Positions 30,840-39,703 of a stretch of 64,000 bases of DNA are shown piece after piece. A model generated the notes under the pieces. It ran no database searches. It had not been told where the DNA came from and saw only the letters and a program-made list of their open reading frames with translations. The DNA is from Rubrobacter xylanophilus DSM 9941 (GTDB taxonomy: Bacteria; Actinomycetota; Rubrobacteria; Rubrobacterales; Rubrobacteraceae). The position numbers and the translations under genes are program-made. The number at the start of each line of letters is the position of its first letter. Within the stretch, counting starts at the first letter, position 1. The stretch lies in assembly GCF_000014185.1 (NCBI RefSeq), contig NC_008148.1, positions 124,001 through 188,000 on the forward strand, read 5' to 3'.

Positions 30840-32525
30840 TCAGGCCAGGCGGCGCTCGAGGATGGGGAGAAGCTTGGGGGGCTTCCCGTCCTCCGGGGTG
30901 GTCTTCTCCACGAGCAGGGTGGCCCTGCGGCCCTCGAAGCTCAGGGTGGAGATGTGGTTGTCGAACCAGGGGCTTTGGTGCAGGAGGCGCCAGCCCACCG
31001 GCGGCTCGCCCACCCCGGCGAGGCGGGCGATGCCCCGGCCCAGGGCGGCGCCGGCGCGGGTCCAGGCGGCGCGCAGGGCCAGGCGCTCGGGCAGCCCGAG
31101 GGGGTTGCGGATGGGGGAGCCGACGGCCTGGTAGGCGGGGCTCCTCGCGCCGGGGCCGAGGTCCAGGGCCGCCAGGTAGCCGTGGTGCACGTCGCCGGAG
31201 AGGACCGCGATCGAGGCCGGGGCCCCCTCCCCCGAGGCCGCCCGGCGCAGCAGCCCGGAGAGGGCGGCGAAGGAGCGCCCGAAGGCGCTCCAGTGCTCGA
31301 GGTCCAGCGCCTGCCGGACGGCCTCGCCGGCCCGGGCGGCCGCCCGGCCCCAGGCCCCGCCGCACACCGCCTCGCTCGCCGCCTCCAGGTGGTGGAGCCC
31401 GGGGGAGAGCACGAAGGGAAGGGAGGTGGCGAAGAGCAGGTGGTCGAAGCCGCCGGAGAGCACCTGCTCCTCGATCCACGCCCACTCCGCCTCGTCGAGC
31501 ATGGCGCGCCTGCCCTCGGAGAGCACCCTCCCCGCCCGGGAGTCGGCGACCACCAGGCGGACCCGGCCGAAGTCCCGGCGGAAGCTCCAGCGGTTCGCGG
31601 CGACGTCCCGGTCGGCGGCGCGGGCGAAGCCGCGCAGCGTCTGCGTGGCGTCCCGCGAGCCCCTGACCTTCGCGAACAGGGGGTCCTCCTCCAGCTCGGC
31701 GGGGGAGAGGTTGCCCAGGTGCTGGTAGACCCAGTACGACATGAACGCCCCGACGATCCGCTCCTCCCACCAGGGCTTCGAGCGCATCTTGCGCACCCAC
31801 GCCTCCGAGGTGTTCCAGTCGTCGTGGACGTCGTGGTCGTCGAAGATCATGGCGGAGGGCACGGTGGAGAGCAGCCAGCGGATGGCGGGGGTCCGCCAGG
31901 CCTCCAGGTAGAGCCTCGTGTACTCCTCGAAGTCCGCCACCTGCTCGCCCGGGGGCTTCGAGGTGTCCCTGCGGGAGCGGATGAACTCCTTCGCCTGGGG
32001 AGAGACCTCGTCGGCGTAGATCTGGTCGCCCAGCATCAGCAGCGCGTCGGGCCAGCGGCCGGGCGGCTGGCCGCGCATCCTCAGGGCCAGCGCGTAGAGC
32101 GCGTCCCGCTCGTAGAAGCCGCGCCGCAGCACGCCGCCGCGCTTCAGCGAGCCCCGCCGGAGCGTGTAGGGCGGCTCGTGCGGCACGGAGACCCGGCAGG
32201 AGCCGAAGGCCAGCCGGAGGCGCCCGGAGGAGGGGTCGGGGGTCCGGATCAGGGGGGGCGGGAAGGGGCCGCCGGAGGGCGGCCAGCGCCTTCTTCCGTC
32301 GAGGAGCACCTCGTAGCCGCAGGAGGAGCCCGGCTCGAGACCCCGGAGCGTCACCAGCGCGTAGTGGTGCCCGGCGACAGAGAAGGTGCGCTCCCTCGAG
32401 GGGGGCGGGCCCCCTGCGGGGCGCACCTCGACCTCGGCGGGGCGGGAGGTCTCCACCCACACCGTGGCCTCGCGGGGGCCCACGAAGCGGAGCAGGGGGC
32501 CCAGGACGAGCTCGGGAGCGTCCAT
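30840..32525 (-). CDS. PhoD-type alkaline phosphatase family protein
   Basis: 561 residues. After an N-terminal beta domain, the PhoD-like metallophosphatase core shows LAFGSC, LMLGDQIYADE, IFDDHDVHDDWN, and a late SGDVHHGYLA, which hold the metal ligands. No Tat or Sec signal is visible, unlike secreted PhoD, so it may be cytoplasmic as in many PhoD-like actinobacterial proteins. It probably cleaves phosphodiesters or monoesters. It is followed 66 bases later by the cupin gene on the same strand. Confidence 0.88.
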   Translation of the reverse strand: MDAPELVLGPLLRFVGPREATVWVETSRPAEVEVRPAGGPPPSRERTFSVAGHHYALVTLRGLEPGSSCGYEVLLDGRRRWPPSGGPFPPPLIRTPDPSSGRLRLAFGSCRVSVPHEPPYTLRRGSLKRGGVLRRGFYERDALYALALRMRGQPPGRWPDALLMLGDQIYADEVSPQAKEFIRSRRDTSKPPGEQVADFEEYTRLYLEAWRTPAIRWLLSTVPSAMIFDDHDVHDDWNTSEAWVRKMRSKPWWEERIVGAFMSYWVYQHLGNLSPAELEEDPLFAKVRGSRDATQTLRGFARAADRDVAANRWSFRRDFGRVRLVVADSRAGRVLSEGRRAMLDEAEWAWIEEQVLSGGFDHLLFATSLPFVLSPGLHHLEAASEAVCGGAWGRAAARAGEAVRQALDLEHWSAFGRSFAALSGLLRRAASGEGAPASIAVLSGDVHHGYLAALDLGPGARSPAYQAVGSPIRNPLGLPERLALRAAWTRAGAALGRGIARLAGVGEPPVGWRLLHQSPWFDNHISTLSFEGRRATLLVEKTTPEDGKPPKLLPILERRLA

Positions 32526-32567
32526 GCCCGGATTATCCTCCCCGCCGGGCCCCCGCGCAGCCCCTTT

Positions 32568-34163
32568 CTACACGAAGCCCACCAGCCGGGCCATCACCGG
32601 GATCAGGAGGACTATCAGGATCAGGCCGATGATGTCGAAGGCTATCCCCGAGCGGACCATCTTGGTGATCGGGATCAGGCCCGAGCCGTAGACCACGGCG
32701 TTCTGCGGGGTGGAGACCGGCATCATGAACCCGAAGGAGGCCCCGAAGACCGCGCAGAGCGCCGGGATGACGGGGTTCACGCCCGCGGCGGCAGCTATGG
32801 GGATGACGATGGGCACGACGATGGTGGCGCTCGCGGTGTTGGAGGTGGTCTCCGAGATCAGGATGGCGATGAGCGCGGAGACGGCCGAGATGGCGAGCAG
32901 GCTGGAGAAGCCCAGGGCCTCGGCTATCCCGGTGCCCATGACCTCGGCGAGCCCGGTGTCCGAGAGCAGGGTGCCGAGCACGATGCCGCTGCCGAAGAGG
33001 ACGATGGTCCCCCAGTCTATCCGGACCGCCTCGTTCCAGTTGAGGGTGAAGCGCCGCTCGGACCAGTCGACCGGCAGCACGAAGAGCAGCGCGGCGGCGA
33101 GGATGGCGACGGTCCCCTCGTCGAGCCGGCTGAGGATGAGGCTGTAGAGCCGGGACTCCTCGCCGAGCACGAGCGCGACGAAGCCTGGGAGCATCCACAG
33201 GAAGACGGCCGTCGCAAAGGCGATGAGGGTGTTGCGCTCCCCCCTGGAGAGCGGGCCGAGGCTCCTGCGCTGCTCGGCCACGTACTCCTCGGCCCCCGAG
33301 AGCCGGCGCACCTCGGGCCGGTTCAGGAGTATGAGGATCACGCACAGGGCGATGAACATCAGCAGGCAGACCGGGAAGGCGGCCACCACCCAGGAGAAGA
33401 AGGTTATGGTGGTGTCGGTCTCCTCCTCGATGAAGCCGATGCCGATGAGGTTCGGCGGGGTGCCGATGGGGGTGAGCAGGCCGCCGACCCCCGCGCCGTA
33501 GGAGATCATGAGCATCAGCGCGGTGCCGAAGCGCAGCCGGCTGATGTCGCGCTCGGTGCCGGACTGCTCCTTGACGAACCCCCCGAGGGCGCCCATCATC
33601 CCGAGGCCTATCGGGAGGAGCATGGCCGCGGTCGCCGTGTTGGAGATGAAGGCGCTTATGGCGGCGGCTATAAAGCCGAAGGCCACGATGACCCCGTAGG
33701 TGGAGCGGCTGACCCCCGGCAGGGAGAGGATGCGGAAGGCGAAGCGGCGGTCGAGGCCGTGGGTGATCATGGCCTGGGCGATGATGAACGCCCCGATGAA
33801 CAGGAAGATGGTGTCGGAGCCGAAGGCGCCGTAGACGATGTCGCCGGGGGAGTCCTCGGCGTTGACCCCGACGCCCGGGACGTTCAGCACCACGCACAGC
33901 GCCAGCGCCAGCACGGCCGTCGCCGGGATGGGGATGGCCTCCGAGAGCCAGTAGACGATGGTGAAGGAGAGGATGGCGGCGAGCGTCTGCTGGTTCGGCT
34001 CGAGCGGCAGCGGCGCGAGATACATGACGAGGAACACTATGGGCCCGAGGAAGAGGCCTATCGTCTGCCGGGCGCGCTCGAACCTCTCCTCGGCGGGCGT
34101 CAAGACCTCGCGCTGCTCGGCGAGCGTCCTGTAGGTGCCGCTGGGCCTGATGCTCTCGCTCAT
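32568..34163 (-). CDS. SLC13/DASS-family sodium-dependent anion transporter
   Basis: 531 residues, about 12 membrane helices. The two SNT motifs of the family are present: SNTATAAMLLPIGLGMMGAL and ETTSNTASATIVVPIVIPIA, each in a re-entrant loop. The N-terminal 40 residues are hydrophilic. Members import dicarboxylates, citrate or sulfate with Na+. The ATG has GGGGGG upstream. No metabolic partner gene is next to it, so the substrate is unassigned. Confidence 0.92.
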   Translation of the reverse strand: MSESIRPSGTYRTLAEQREVLTPAEERFERARQTIGLFLGPIVFLVMYLAPLPLEPNQQTLAAILSFTIVYWLSEAIPIPATAVLALALCVVLNVPGVGVNAEDSPGDIVYGAFGSDTIFLFIGAFIIAQAMITHGLDRRFAFRILSLPGVSRSTYGVIVAFGFIAAAISAFISNTATAAMLLPIGLGMMGALGGFVKEQSGTERDISRLRFGTALMLMISYGAGVGGLLTPIGTPPNLIGIGFIEEETDTTITFFSWVVAAFPVCLLMFIALCVILILLNRPEVRRLSGAEEYVAEQRRSLGPLSRGERNTLIAFATAVFLWMLPGFVALVLGEESRLYSLILSRLDEGTVAILAAALLFVLPVDWSERRFTLNWNEAVRIDWGTIVLFGSGIVLGTLLSDTGLAEVMGTGIAEALGFSSLLAISAVSALIAILISETTSNTASATIVVPIVIPIAAAAGVNPVIPALCAVFGASFGFMMPVSTPQNAVVYGSGLIPITKMVRSGIAFDIIGLILIVLLIPVMARLVGFV

Positions 34164-34243
34164 GTCCCCCCCTTGTTCTCCGTGGACCTCACGCTACGGA
34201 GCATAAGTATGCATGCCGACCGGGGAGCGCGCCAGAGGTCTTC

Positions 34244-35074
34244 TCAGCCGCTGATGCGGCGGCTGTTGAGGGCGGCCTGGATGCGCCGGGCCTCCTCGTG
34301 GTCGCGGATGGCGTCCCAGAGACGCCCCTCGGGGACGGTCTTGTGCCAGCGCTCCACCCGGTAGCCGTAGCGGCGCTTGAGCTCGCGCACCGACTCGGTG
34401 GTGTAGCGCAGGGCGAAGAGGAGGCGGCGCAGCTCGGTGGGCTTGCGGGGGAGCAGCCGGTGGCGGCCCTCGGTCCACCAGGAGATCTCCGGCAGGGGCT
34501 CGCCGGAGCGGAGGATGAGGCGGGCCTCCCACTCCATCCTGAGCACGCCCATCTCGAAGGTGCCGGGCCGGGCGCTCAGGGGACCGAGGGAGAAGGAGTC
34601 GTCCTCGTGGAAGCCGAAGGTGCGGGCGAGCCGCTCCTTCGCGGGCCCGGGGAGGGCCCGCTCGTAGCGGGTGCGCAGGGCGAGGAGCTGCTCGTCGGAG
34701 TAGGCCGAGAGCCCGTCGCGGGTGGGGCGTCTGGGGTCGAGCCCCCTGCCGGAGAGGATCCGGGAGAAGGCGGCGTAGGAGCGGAGGCTGCGCAGGAGCC
34801 AGACGAGGTACCCCCCGGCGGCGACGGCCGCGCTCAGCGCCATTGTCGCGTAGAAGGCGGCGTGGGGCACGGCGACCCCCTGTCCCGCGAACGAGCGCTC
34901 GCCGAAGAGGTTGTAGTAGAGGATCACCGCGGTGGTGGAGGCGGCGAAGAGGGCGAAGCCGACGAGCAGGAAGCCGCCCAGGCGCCTTACGGGCGAGGCG
35001 CAGGAGGCGGCGAGCCCCTCCCAGGCCACGCTGATCTCCCCGCCGCGGGACGGTGTGGACCTGAGCTCTTCCAC
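34244..35074 (-). CDS. Two-helix membrane protein with cytoplasmic domain, unknown
   Basis: 276 residues from a GTG start. Two membrane helices are seen at about residues 30-55 and 72-95, followed by a basic cytoplasmic domain of about 180 residues (PEISWWTEGRHRLLPRK, then LKRRYGYRVERWHK). No known family. The GTG is seven bases after a TATACT hexamer, so the mRNA is probably leaderless; an in-frame start 48 bases upstream would place the promoter inside the gene. It is divergent from the LCP gene. Confidence 0.72.
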   Translation of the reverse strand: MEELRSTPSRGGEISVAWEGLAASCASPVRRLGGFLLVGFALFAASTTAVILYYNLFGERSFAGQGVAVPHAAFYATMALSAAVAAGGYLVWLLRSLRSYAAFSRILSGRGLDPRRPTRDGLSAYSDEQLLALRTRYERALPGPAKERLARTFGFHEDDSFSLGPLSARPGTFEMGVLRMEWEARLILRSGEPLPEISWWTEGRHRLLPRKPTELRRLLFALRYTTESVRELKRRYGYRVERWHKTVPEGRLWDAIRDHEEARRIQAALNSRRISG

Positions 35075-35080
35075 ACCGGC

Positions 35081-35086
35081 AGTATA
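35081..35086 (-). promoter_or_regulatory. -10 element giving a leaderless transcript
   Basis: TATACT on the minus strand, with transcription expected about six to seven bases downstream, which is the GTG start of the two-helix membrane protein at 35074. No ribosome site fits between. Confidence 0.5.
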
Positions 35087-35171
35087 CCCCCTGGCCCCCG
35101 GCGGGGGCGGGCGAGCTATCACAGGGGGTCGTGGACATCACCGGCGGGTGTGGTATCCATCAGGGGCTGTC

Positions 35172-35987
35172 ATGGGCATGGAGGTCTACAGGTCGGGGCG
35201 GCGCGGGAGGGGCCTGCGCGCGGCGCTGTTGCTGCTCGGGGGGCTCCTGCTGCTCCTCGCCGCGTACGTGGTGCTGCCGCTCGGGACCGACCGGGTGGTG
35301 CTGCTCGGCAGCGACGCCCGGGCCGCCGAGCCCTCCCGCTCCGACACCATCGTGGTGGCGAAGGCGGGGGGCGGGGCGCTGGCGGTGCCGCGCGACACGC
35401 TCGTGCAGATCCCGGGCGTCGGGCAGGACAAGGTGAACGCCGCGCTCGCGCACGGGGGGCCGGAGCTCGCGGTAAAGACGCTGGAGGGGCTCACCGGCGT
35501 CCCGATCGGCAACTATGTGGTGGTGGACTTCGGAGCGGTGGAGGAGATCGTGGACGCCCTCGGCGGGGTGACCGTCGAGGTGGACGAGCCGATCCAGTAC
35601 ACCCTCGACGGGCGCTACGTCTCCATCCCCGCGGGCCGGCAGACGCTGGACGGGTTCGAGGCGCTGGCCTACGTCCGCTACCGGGGCGGGCCCACGGCGG
35701 ACATCGGGCGCATCGGGCGCCAGCAGGAGTTTCTGCGGGCGCTCGCGGCGGAGGCCGCCTCGCCGCGGAAGCTGGTGCGGCTGCCGCTGGCGGCCCGGGC
35801 GGCGTGGGCCAACGTGGACACGAACATGAACCCTATCTCCGCGGGGCGCCTGGCGCTCAGGATGTGGCTCTTCGGGGTGGGGGAGGTGGAGCTCTACCCG
35901 GGCACCCCGCAGTACATAAACGGGATCGCCTACTGGGTGCCGGACCGGGCGGCCGGGGCGCGAGCGGTGGAGGCGACGATAGCCTGA
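35172..35987 (+). CDS. LytR-CpsA-Psr (LCP) family protein
   Basis: 271 residues. A basic N-terminus leads to one membrane helix (about residues 15-35), followed by the extracellular LCP domain: VVLLGSDAR, SDTIVVAK, LAVPRDTLVQIPG, DKVNAALAHGG, DGFEALAYVRYR and GRIGRQQEFL. The arginines and aspartates that bind polyprenyl pyrophosphate are kept. LCP enzymes attach teichoic acid, arabinogalactan or capsule to peptidoglycan. Two ATG codons lie six bases apart; AGGGG precedes the first. The gene is alone on its strand between two minus-strand genes. Confidence 0.93.
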   Translation: MGMEVYRSGRRGRGLRAALLLLGGLLLLLAAYVVLPLGTDRVVLLGSDARAAEPSRSDTIVVAKAGGGALAVPRDTLVQIPGVGQDKVNAALAHGGPELAVKTLEGLTGVPIGNYVVVDFGAVEEIVDALGGVTVEVDEPIQYTLDGRYVSIPAGRQTLDGFEALAYVRYRGGPTADIGRIGRQQEFLRALAAEAASPRKLVRLPLAARAAWANVDTNMNPISAGRLALRMWLFGVGEVELYPGTPQYINGIAYWVPDRAAGARAVEATIA

Positions 35988-35996
35988 GTCGGGACT

Positions 35997-36665
35997 TCAG
36001 GCGGCCTGCTCGCGGGCGAGCTTGCTCTGGCGGGAGATCAGGCGGTCCAGCCAGGCCATCCTCCCCACCGCCTGCATGGTGCGCTCGGCGTTGACGTACC
36101 AGTTGAGCGCCTCGCGGTGGTGGCCGAGGCGGCGGTTGAGCTCGCCTACCAGGTAGGTGGTCACCGGGAGCCTCCGGCCCTCGAGCTCCTCGTTGTCCAG
36201 GGCGCGCATGAAGTACCGGACGGCGCGCAGCTGGAAGGTGCTCTCGAAGGCGCGCTCCCCGGCCTTGCGGCACACCCAGGAGGCGCGCAGGCAGAGGTCG
36301 CCGAGCTCCCGGGCCGGGAGGCGCCGCTCCTGGCCGCAGATCTCAGCGGCGTGGAAGGCCAGCCACGGCGGCTGGTTGGCCCGGAAGATCCTGAGCAGCC
36401 CGTCCCCCCGCAGCCGCTCCTCCAGGTCGTAGCGCTCGTCGAAGGAGAGGTCCAGCTCCCTGAAGTCCTCCGCGGAGGCGAAGTTGCACCGGGGGCACAT
36501 GGTGATCTCGCTGCGGATCAGGCGCGCCGCGTCGAACCGGCGCCCGGGGAAGCGCGGGCACAGGTCCGTGTCGCGCCCCACGGTGATGTAGCTCCCCGCG
36601 TGGGCCGCGCGGAAGATCTGGCCGCATAGAGGGCACCTGGTGTAGACGCGCCTAATCTCTCCCAT
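35997..36665 (-). CDS. DUF2225 protein
   Basis: 222 residues. An N-terminal zinc-ribbon-like pair CPLC and CPRC (in YTRCPLCGQIFRA and ITMCPRCNFASAEDF) plus an intervening DLCPRF fits DUF2225. The C-terminal two thirds is helical, TPR-like (TYLVGELNRRLGHHREALNW). Function of the family is unknown. It has its own start, divergent from the leaderless 68-residue gene, and ends ten bases after the convergent LCP gene. Confidence 0.85.
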   Translation of the reverse strand: MGEIRRVYTRCPLCGQIFRAAHAGSYITVGRDTDLCPRFPGRRFDAARLIRSEITMCPRCNFASAEDFRELDLSFDERYDLEERLRGDGLLRIFRANQPPWLAFHAAEICGQERRLPARELGDLCLRASWVCRKAGERAFESTFQLRAVRYFMRALDNEELEGRRLPVTTYLVGELNRRLGHHREALNWYVNAERTMQAVGRMAWLDRLISRQSKLAREQAA

Positions 36666-36744
36666 CGGGGTCCCCGGAGGGTCTGCCTGCCGCGCGGATC
36701 AAAGCAAGCAGAGTTTACCATACCTTGCGTTGCGCCCCGGCATA

Positions 36745-36750
36745 TATAAT
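36745..36750 (+). promoter_or_regulatory. -10 element giving a leaderless transcript
   Basis: A perfect TATAAT; the expected transcription start seven bases downstream is the GTG at 36757. A TTGCGT at 36725-36730 is too close (14 bases) to be an ideal -35. Confidence 0.55.
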
Positions 36751-36756
36751 GGCGGG

Positions 36757-36963
36757 GTGTCCGGTACCGAACGCCCCAAGAGCGAGGCCGAGGTGGCGCT
36801 CGAGCTGATGCGGCTGGTGCTGGAGCAGGCCGGCGGGCGCCGGCTGCCGCCCTCGCGCACCCTGGCGCTCTACCACCTCTGCCGGGAGGCGGTGGCCTAC
36901 CGGCCCGAGGGGCAGGTGAGCGCGGGGTACCTGGAGGACCGCCTGAAGAAGCTGCTGCAGTAG
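36757..36963 (+). CDS. Small helical hypothetical protein, probably leaderless
   Basis: 68 residues from a GTG placed six bases after a TATAAT. The sequence is helical and charged (EAEVALELMRLVLEQAGGRR, SAGYLEDRLKKLLQ), without cysteines or membrane segments. No family recognised. An upstream in-frame start would lie across the promoter. The downstream BMP operon has its own promoter. Confidence 0.65.
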   Translation: MSGTERPKSEAEVALELMRLVLEQAGGRRLPPSRTLALYHLCREAVAYRPEGQVSAGYLEDRLKKLLQ

Positions 36964-36980
36964 GGTAGGATGGCCCCGTG

Positions 36981-37009
36981 TTGCGGCCGCGAGGGACCGC
37001 AAATATGAT
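36981..37009 (+). promoter_or_regulatory. Promoter of the BMP transporter operon with inverted repeat
   Basis: -35 TTGCGG (36981-36986), 17 bases, -10 TATGAT (37004-37009). The -35 is also the left arm of a perfect inverted repeat TTGCGG-N10-CCGCAA (36981-37002) that covers most of the spacer, a likely repressor site. The start of the first gene is 55 bases downstream. Confidence 0.6.
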
Positions 37010-37063
37010 GCCGGCGAGGGGCGCCGGGGTGTTGGTGGACGGCCAGAGGAGAAGGGGAGAGCC

Positions 37064-38134
37064 ATGCAAGCAGGAAGACTGGGCATTCTGAGCGTGTTGG
37101 CAGCCGCGTTGCTAGCTCTCGCCGCGGCCTGCGGCGGCGGAGGCGGCGGGGGCGAGCAGCAGGGCGGAGGCGGCGGGGGAGGAGAGGCCGAGGTGCGCCC
37201 GGCGATGGTCACCGACGTCGGGGGGCTCGGCGACCAGAGCTTCAACGACTCCGCCTACCGGGGCCTCAAGAGGGCCGGCGAGGAGTTCGGGGTGAAGGTC
37301 GAGGTGCTGGAGTCCAACGCCCCCACCGACTACGTGAACAACCTCTCGCAGCTCGCCGAGTCCGGTTACAGCCCGGTCTTCGCCATCGGCTTTCTGATGA
37401 CCGACGCGGTCACCGAGGTCTCCCAGCAGTTCCCGGACACCCAGTTCGCCATCGTGGACTCGGTTGTGGAGCAGCCGAACGTGGCGAGCCTGGTCTTCCG
37501 GGAGCAGGAGGGGAGCTACCTGGCCGGGGTGGTCGCGGGGCTCATGACCCAGGAGGAGACCCCCTACACCAACCCCGACGACAAGGTGGTCGGCTTTCTC
37601 GGCGGGCAGGAGTCCGACCTCATCCGCAAGTTCCAGGCGGGGTACGAGGCGGGGGTAGAGGCGGCCTGTCCGGACTGCGAGGTGCTGGTGCAGTACGCCG
37701 GGACCACCCCCGAGGCGTTCAACGATCCGGCGCGGGGCAAGGAGATCGCGCTGCAGCAGATCAACGAGGGGGCGGACATCATCTACCACGCCTCCGGGGC
37801 CACGGGCGCGGGGCTCTTCGAGGCGGCGCGGGAGCAGAAGATCTTCGCCATCGGCGTGGACTCCGACCAGGCCAAGCTCTTCCCCGACGCCCCCATCCTG
37901 ACCTCGGTGGTCAAGCGGGTGGACAACGCGGTCTTCCAGACCATAGAGGCGGCCAGAGGCGGCGAGTTCCCCGGCGGCGAGGTGCAGGAGTTCGGCCTGG
38001 AGGACGGCGGGCTCAGCCTCGCCCCCTTCTACCGCTTCGACCGCTTCGTGCCCCAGAAGGTCAAGGACGAGGTGGACCGGGCCCGCGAGGGGATAATCAG
38101 CGGCGAGATAAAGGTCCCCGAGAAGCCGCAGTAG
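37064..38134 (+). CDS. BMP-family ABC transporter substrate-binding lipoprotein
   Basis: 356 residues. A lipoprotein signal ends near Cys23 (LALAAACGGGG) and is followed by two glycine runs as a flexible tether. The mature protein has the BMP/PnrA nucleoside-binding fold: VTDVGGLGDQSFNDSAYRGL, SVVEQPNVASLVF--QEGSYLAG, GFLGGQESDLIRKF--GYEAG and IIYHASGATG. PnrA-type proteins bind purine nucleosides. It heads an operon with a double ABC ATPase and two permeases. GAGAAGGGGAGAG precedes the ATG. Confidence 0.94.
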   Translation: MQAGRLGILSVLAAALLALAAACGGGGGGGEQQGGGGGGGEAEVRPAMVTDVGGLGDQSFNDSAYRGLKRAGEEFGVKVEVLESNAPTDYVNNLSQLAESGYSPVFAIGFLMTDAVTEVSQQFPDTQFAIVDSVVEQPNVASLVFREQEGSYLAGVVAGLMTQEETPYTNPDDKVVGFLGGQESDLIRKFQAGYEAGVEAACPDCEVLVQYAGTTPEAFNDPARGKEIALQQINEGADIIYHASGATGAGLFEAAREQKIFAIGVDSDQAKLFPDAPILTSVVKRVDNAVFQTIEAARGGEFPGGEVQEFGLEDGGLSLAPFYRFDRFVPQKVKDEVDRAREGIISGEIKVPEKPQ

Positions 38135-38146
38135 GAGCCGGAGCCC

Positions 38147-39703
38147 GTGGCCGAGAGAGAGCCCACCGGGGGGCAGGCCGGGACCGCCGGCGAGGCCCCC
38201 GTGGTGCTGGAGATGCGGGGGATCACCAAGACCTTCGGGGCGGTGAGGGCCAACGACGGCATCTCCATCTCGCTCCGCAGGGGGGAGGTGCTCGGCATCC
38301 TGGGGGAGAACGGGGCCGGCAAGTCCACCCTCATGAAGATCCTCTACGGGCTCTACTCGCCGGATGCGGGCGAGATCTTCCTGGACGGCGAGCGGGCCGA
38401 GATAAAGGACCCCAAGGACGCCGTGGAGCGGGGGATAGGGATGGTCCACCAGCACTTCACCCTCATCCCCCCGCTCACGGTGGCCGAGAACATCGTGCTG
38501 GGGGCCGAGCCGCGCCGGGGGCTCGCGGTGGATCTCCAGCGGGCGGTGCGCGAGACCGGGGAGCTGTGCGAGCGCTACGGGCTGCGGGTGGACCCGCGGG
38601 CGCGGGTGGCCGACCTCTCGGTGGGCGAGCAGCAGCGGGTGGAGATCCTCAAGGCGCTCTACCGGGAGGCGCGCATCCTGGTGCTGGACGAGCCCACGGC
38701 GGTGCTCACCCCCCAGGAGACGGAGGACCTCTTCTCCACCCTCAAGGAGCTGGTCGCCTCCGGGCTCTCCATCATCCTCATCACCCACAAGCTCGGCGAG
38801 CTGCTCGGGGTCTCGGACAGGATCACCATCATCCGCGACGGGCGGGTGGTGGACACCGTGCCGGCCGCGCGCACCGACGAGCGGGAGCTGGCCCGCCTCA
38901 TGGTCGGCCGGGAGGTGCTGCTGCGGGTCGAGAAGGAGGAGGCGGAGCCCGGGGGGGTGCGGCTGCAGGCCGAGGGGCTCGTCGTCCGCTCCTCCCGGGG
39001 GACCGTGGCCGTGCGCGGGGTGAGCCTGGAGGTGCGGGGCGGCGAGATACTGGGGATCGCCGGGGTGGACGGCAACGGGCAGACCGAGCTGGCCGAGGCG
39101 CTCGCCGGGACCCGGCCCGCAGAGGGCGGCGCGGTGCGCCTGGACGGGGAGGACGTGACCCGGCTGGGGGCCAAGGCCCGCAAGCGGCGCGGGCTGGCCT
39201 ACGTCCCCGAGGACCGGATGGCCAAGGGGCTCGTTCCGGACTTCGCGCTCTACGAGAACCACGCTCTCAAGACCTACGACGAGCCGCCCTACGCCTCGCG
39301 GTGGGGCTGGCTCCGCCCGGCCGCCATGCGGCGGCGGGCCGCCGAGGCGCTGCGGGCCTTCGACGTGCGCCCGCCCGACCCCGACCTCCCGGCGCGCTCC
39401 CTCTCCGGCGGCAACCAGCAGAAGGCCATCCTGGCCCGCGAGCTCTCCGGCGACCCCGGCGTCATAATCGCCTACCAGCCCACCCGCGGGGTGGACGTCG
39501 GGGCCATCGAGTTCATCCACGGCCAGCTGCTGCGGCAGCGCGGCGAGGGGAAGGCGATACTCCTGATCTCGCTGGAGCTCGAGGAGGTCCGTTCGCTCTC
39601 CGACGGGATCCTGGTGCTCTGCGACGGCCGGATCGTCGGGGAGGTGGGGCCGGAGGCCACCGACGAGGAGCTGGGCCTGCTGATGGCCGGGAGGGCCGGG
39701 TGA
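38147..39703 (+). CDS. Nucleoside-type ABC transporter, double ATPase subunit
   Basis: 518 residues from GTG, with two ABC domains in one chain, as in sugar and nucleoside importers. Domain 1 has a full Walker A (GENGAGKSTLMKILYG), signature SVGEQQRVEI and Walker B ILVLDEPTAVL. Domain 2 has a changed Walker A (GVDGNGQTELAEAL, lysine to glutamine), signature SGGNQQKAILAREL and VIIAYQPTRGVDVGA, a degeneration usual in this family. It energises uptake by the two permeases downstream, the first overlapping it by four bases. Confidence 0.95.
   Translation: MAEREPTGGQAGTAGEAPVVLEMRGITKTFGAVRANDGISISLRRGEVLGILGENGAGKSTLMKILYGLYSPDAGEIFLDGERAEIKDPKDAVERGIGMVHQHFTLIPPLTVAENIVLGAEPRRGLAVDLQRAVRETGELCERYGLRVDPRARVADLSVGEQQRVEILKALYREARILVLDEPTAVLTPQETEDLFSTLKELVASGLSIILITHKLGELLGVSDRITIIRDGRVVDTVPAARTDERELARLMVGREVLLRVEKEEAEPGGVRLQAEGLVVRSSRGTVAVRGVSLEVRGGEILGIAGVDGNGQTELAEALAGTRPAEGGAVRLDGEDVTRLGAKARKRRGLAYVPEDRMAKGLVPDFALYENHALKTYDEPPYASRWGWLRPAAMRRRAAEALRAFDVRPPDPDLPARSLSGGNQQKAILARELSGDPGVIIAYQPTRGVDVGAIEFIHGQLLRQRGEGKAILLISLELEEVRSLSDGILVLCDGRIVGEVGPEATDEELGLLMAGRAG

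Noticed and set aside
30216-34364. 1382-residue plus-strand open frame
   Set aside because: The longest shadow of the window, opposite cupin, phoD and SLC13 genes that carry real family motifs; composition is low-complexity.
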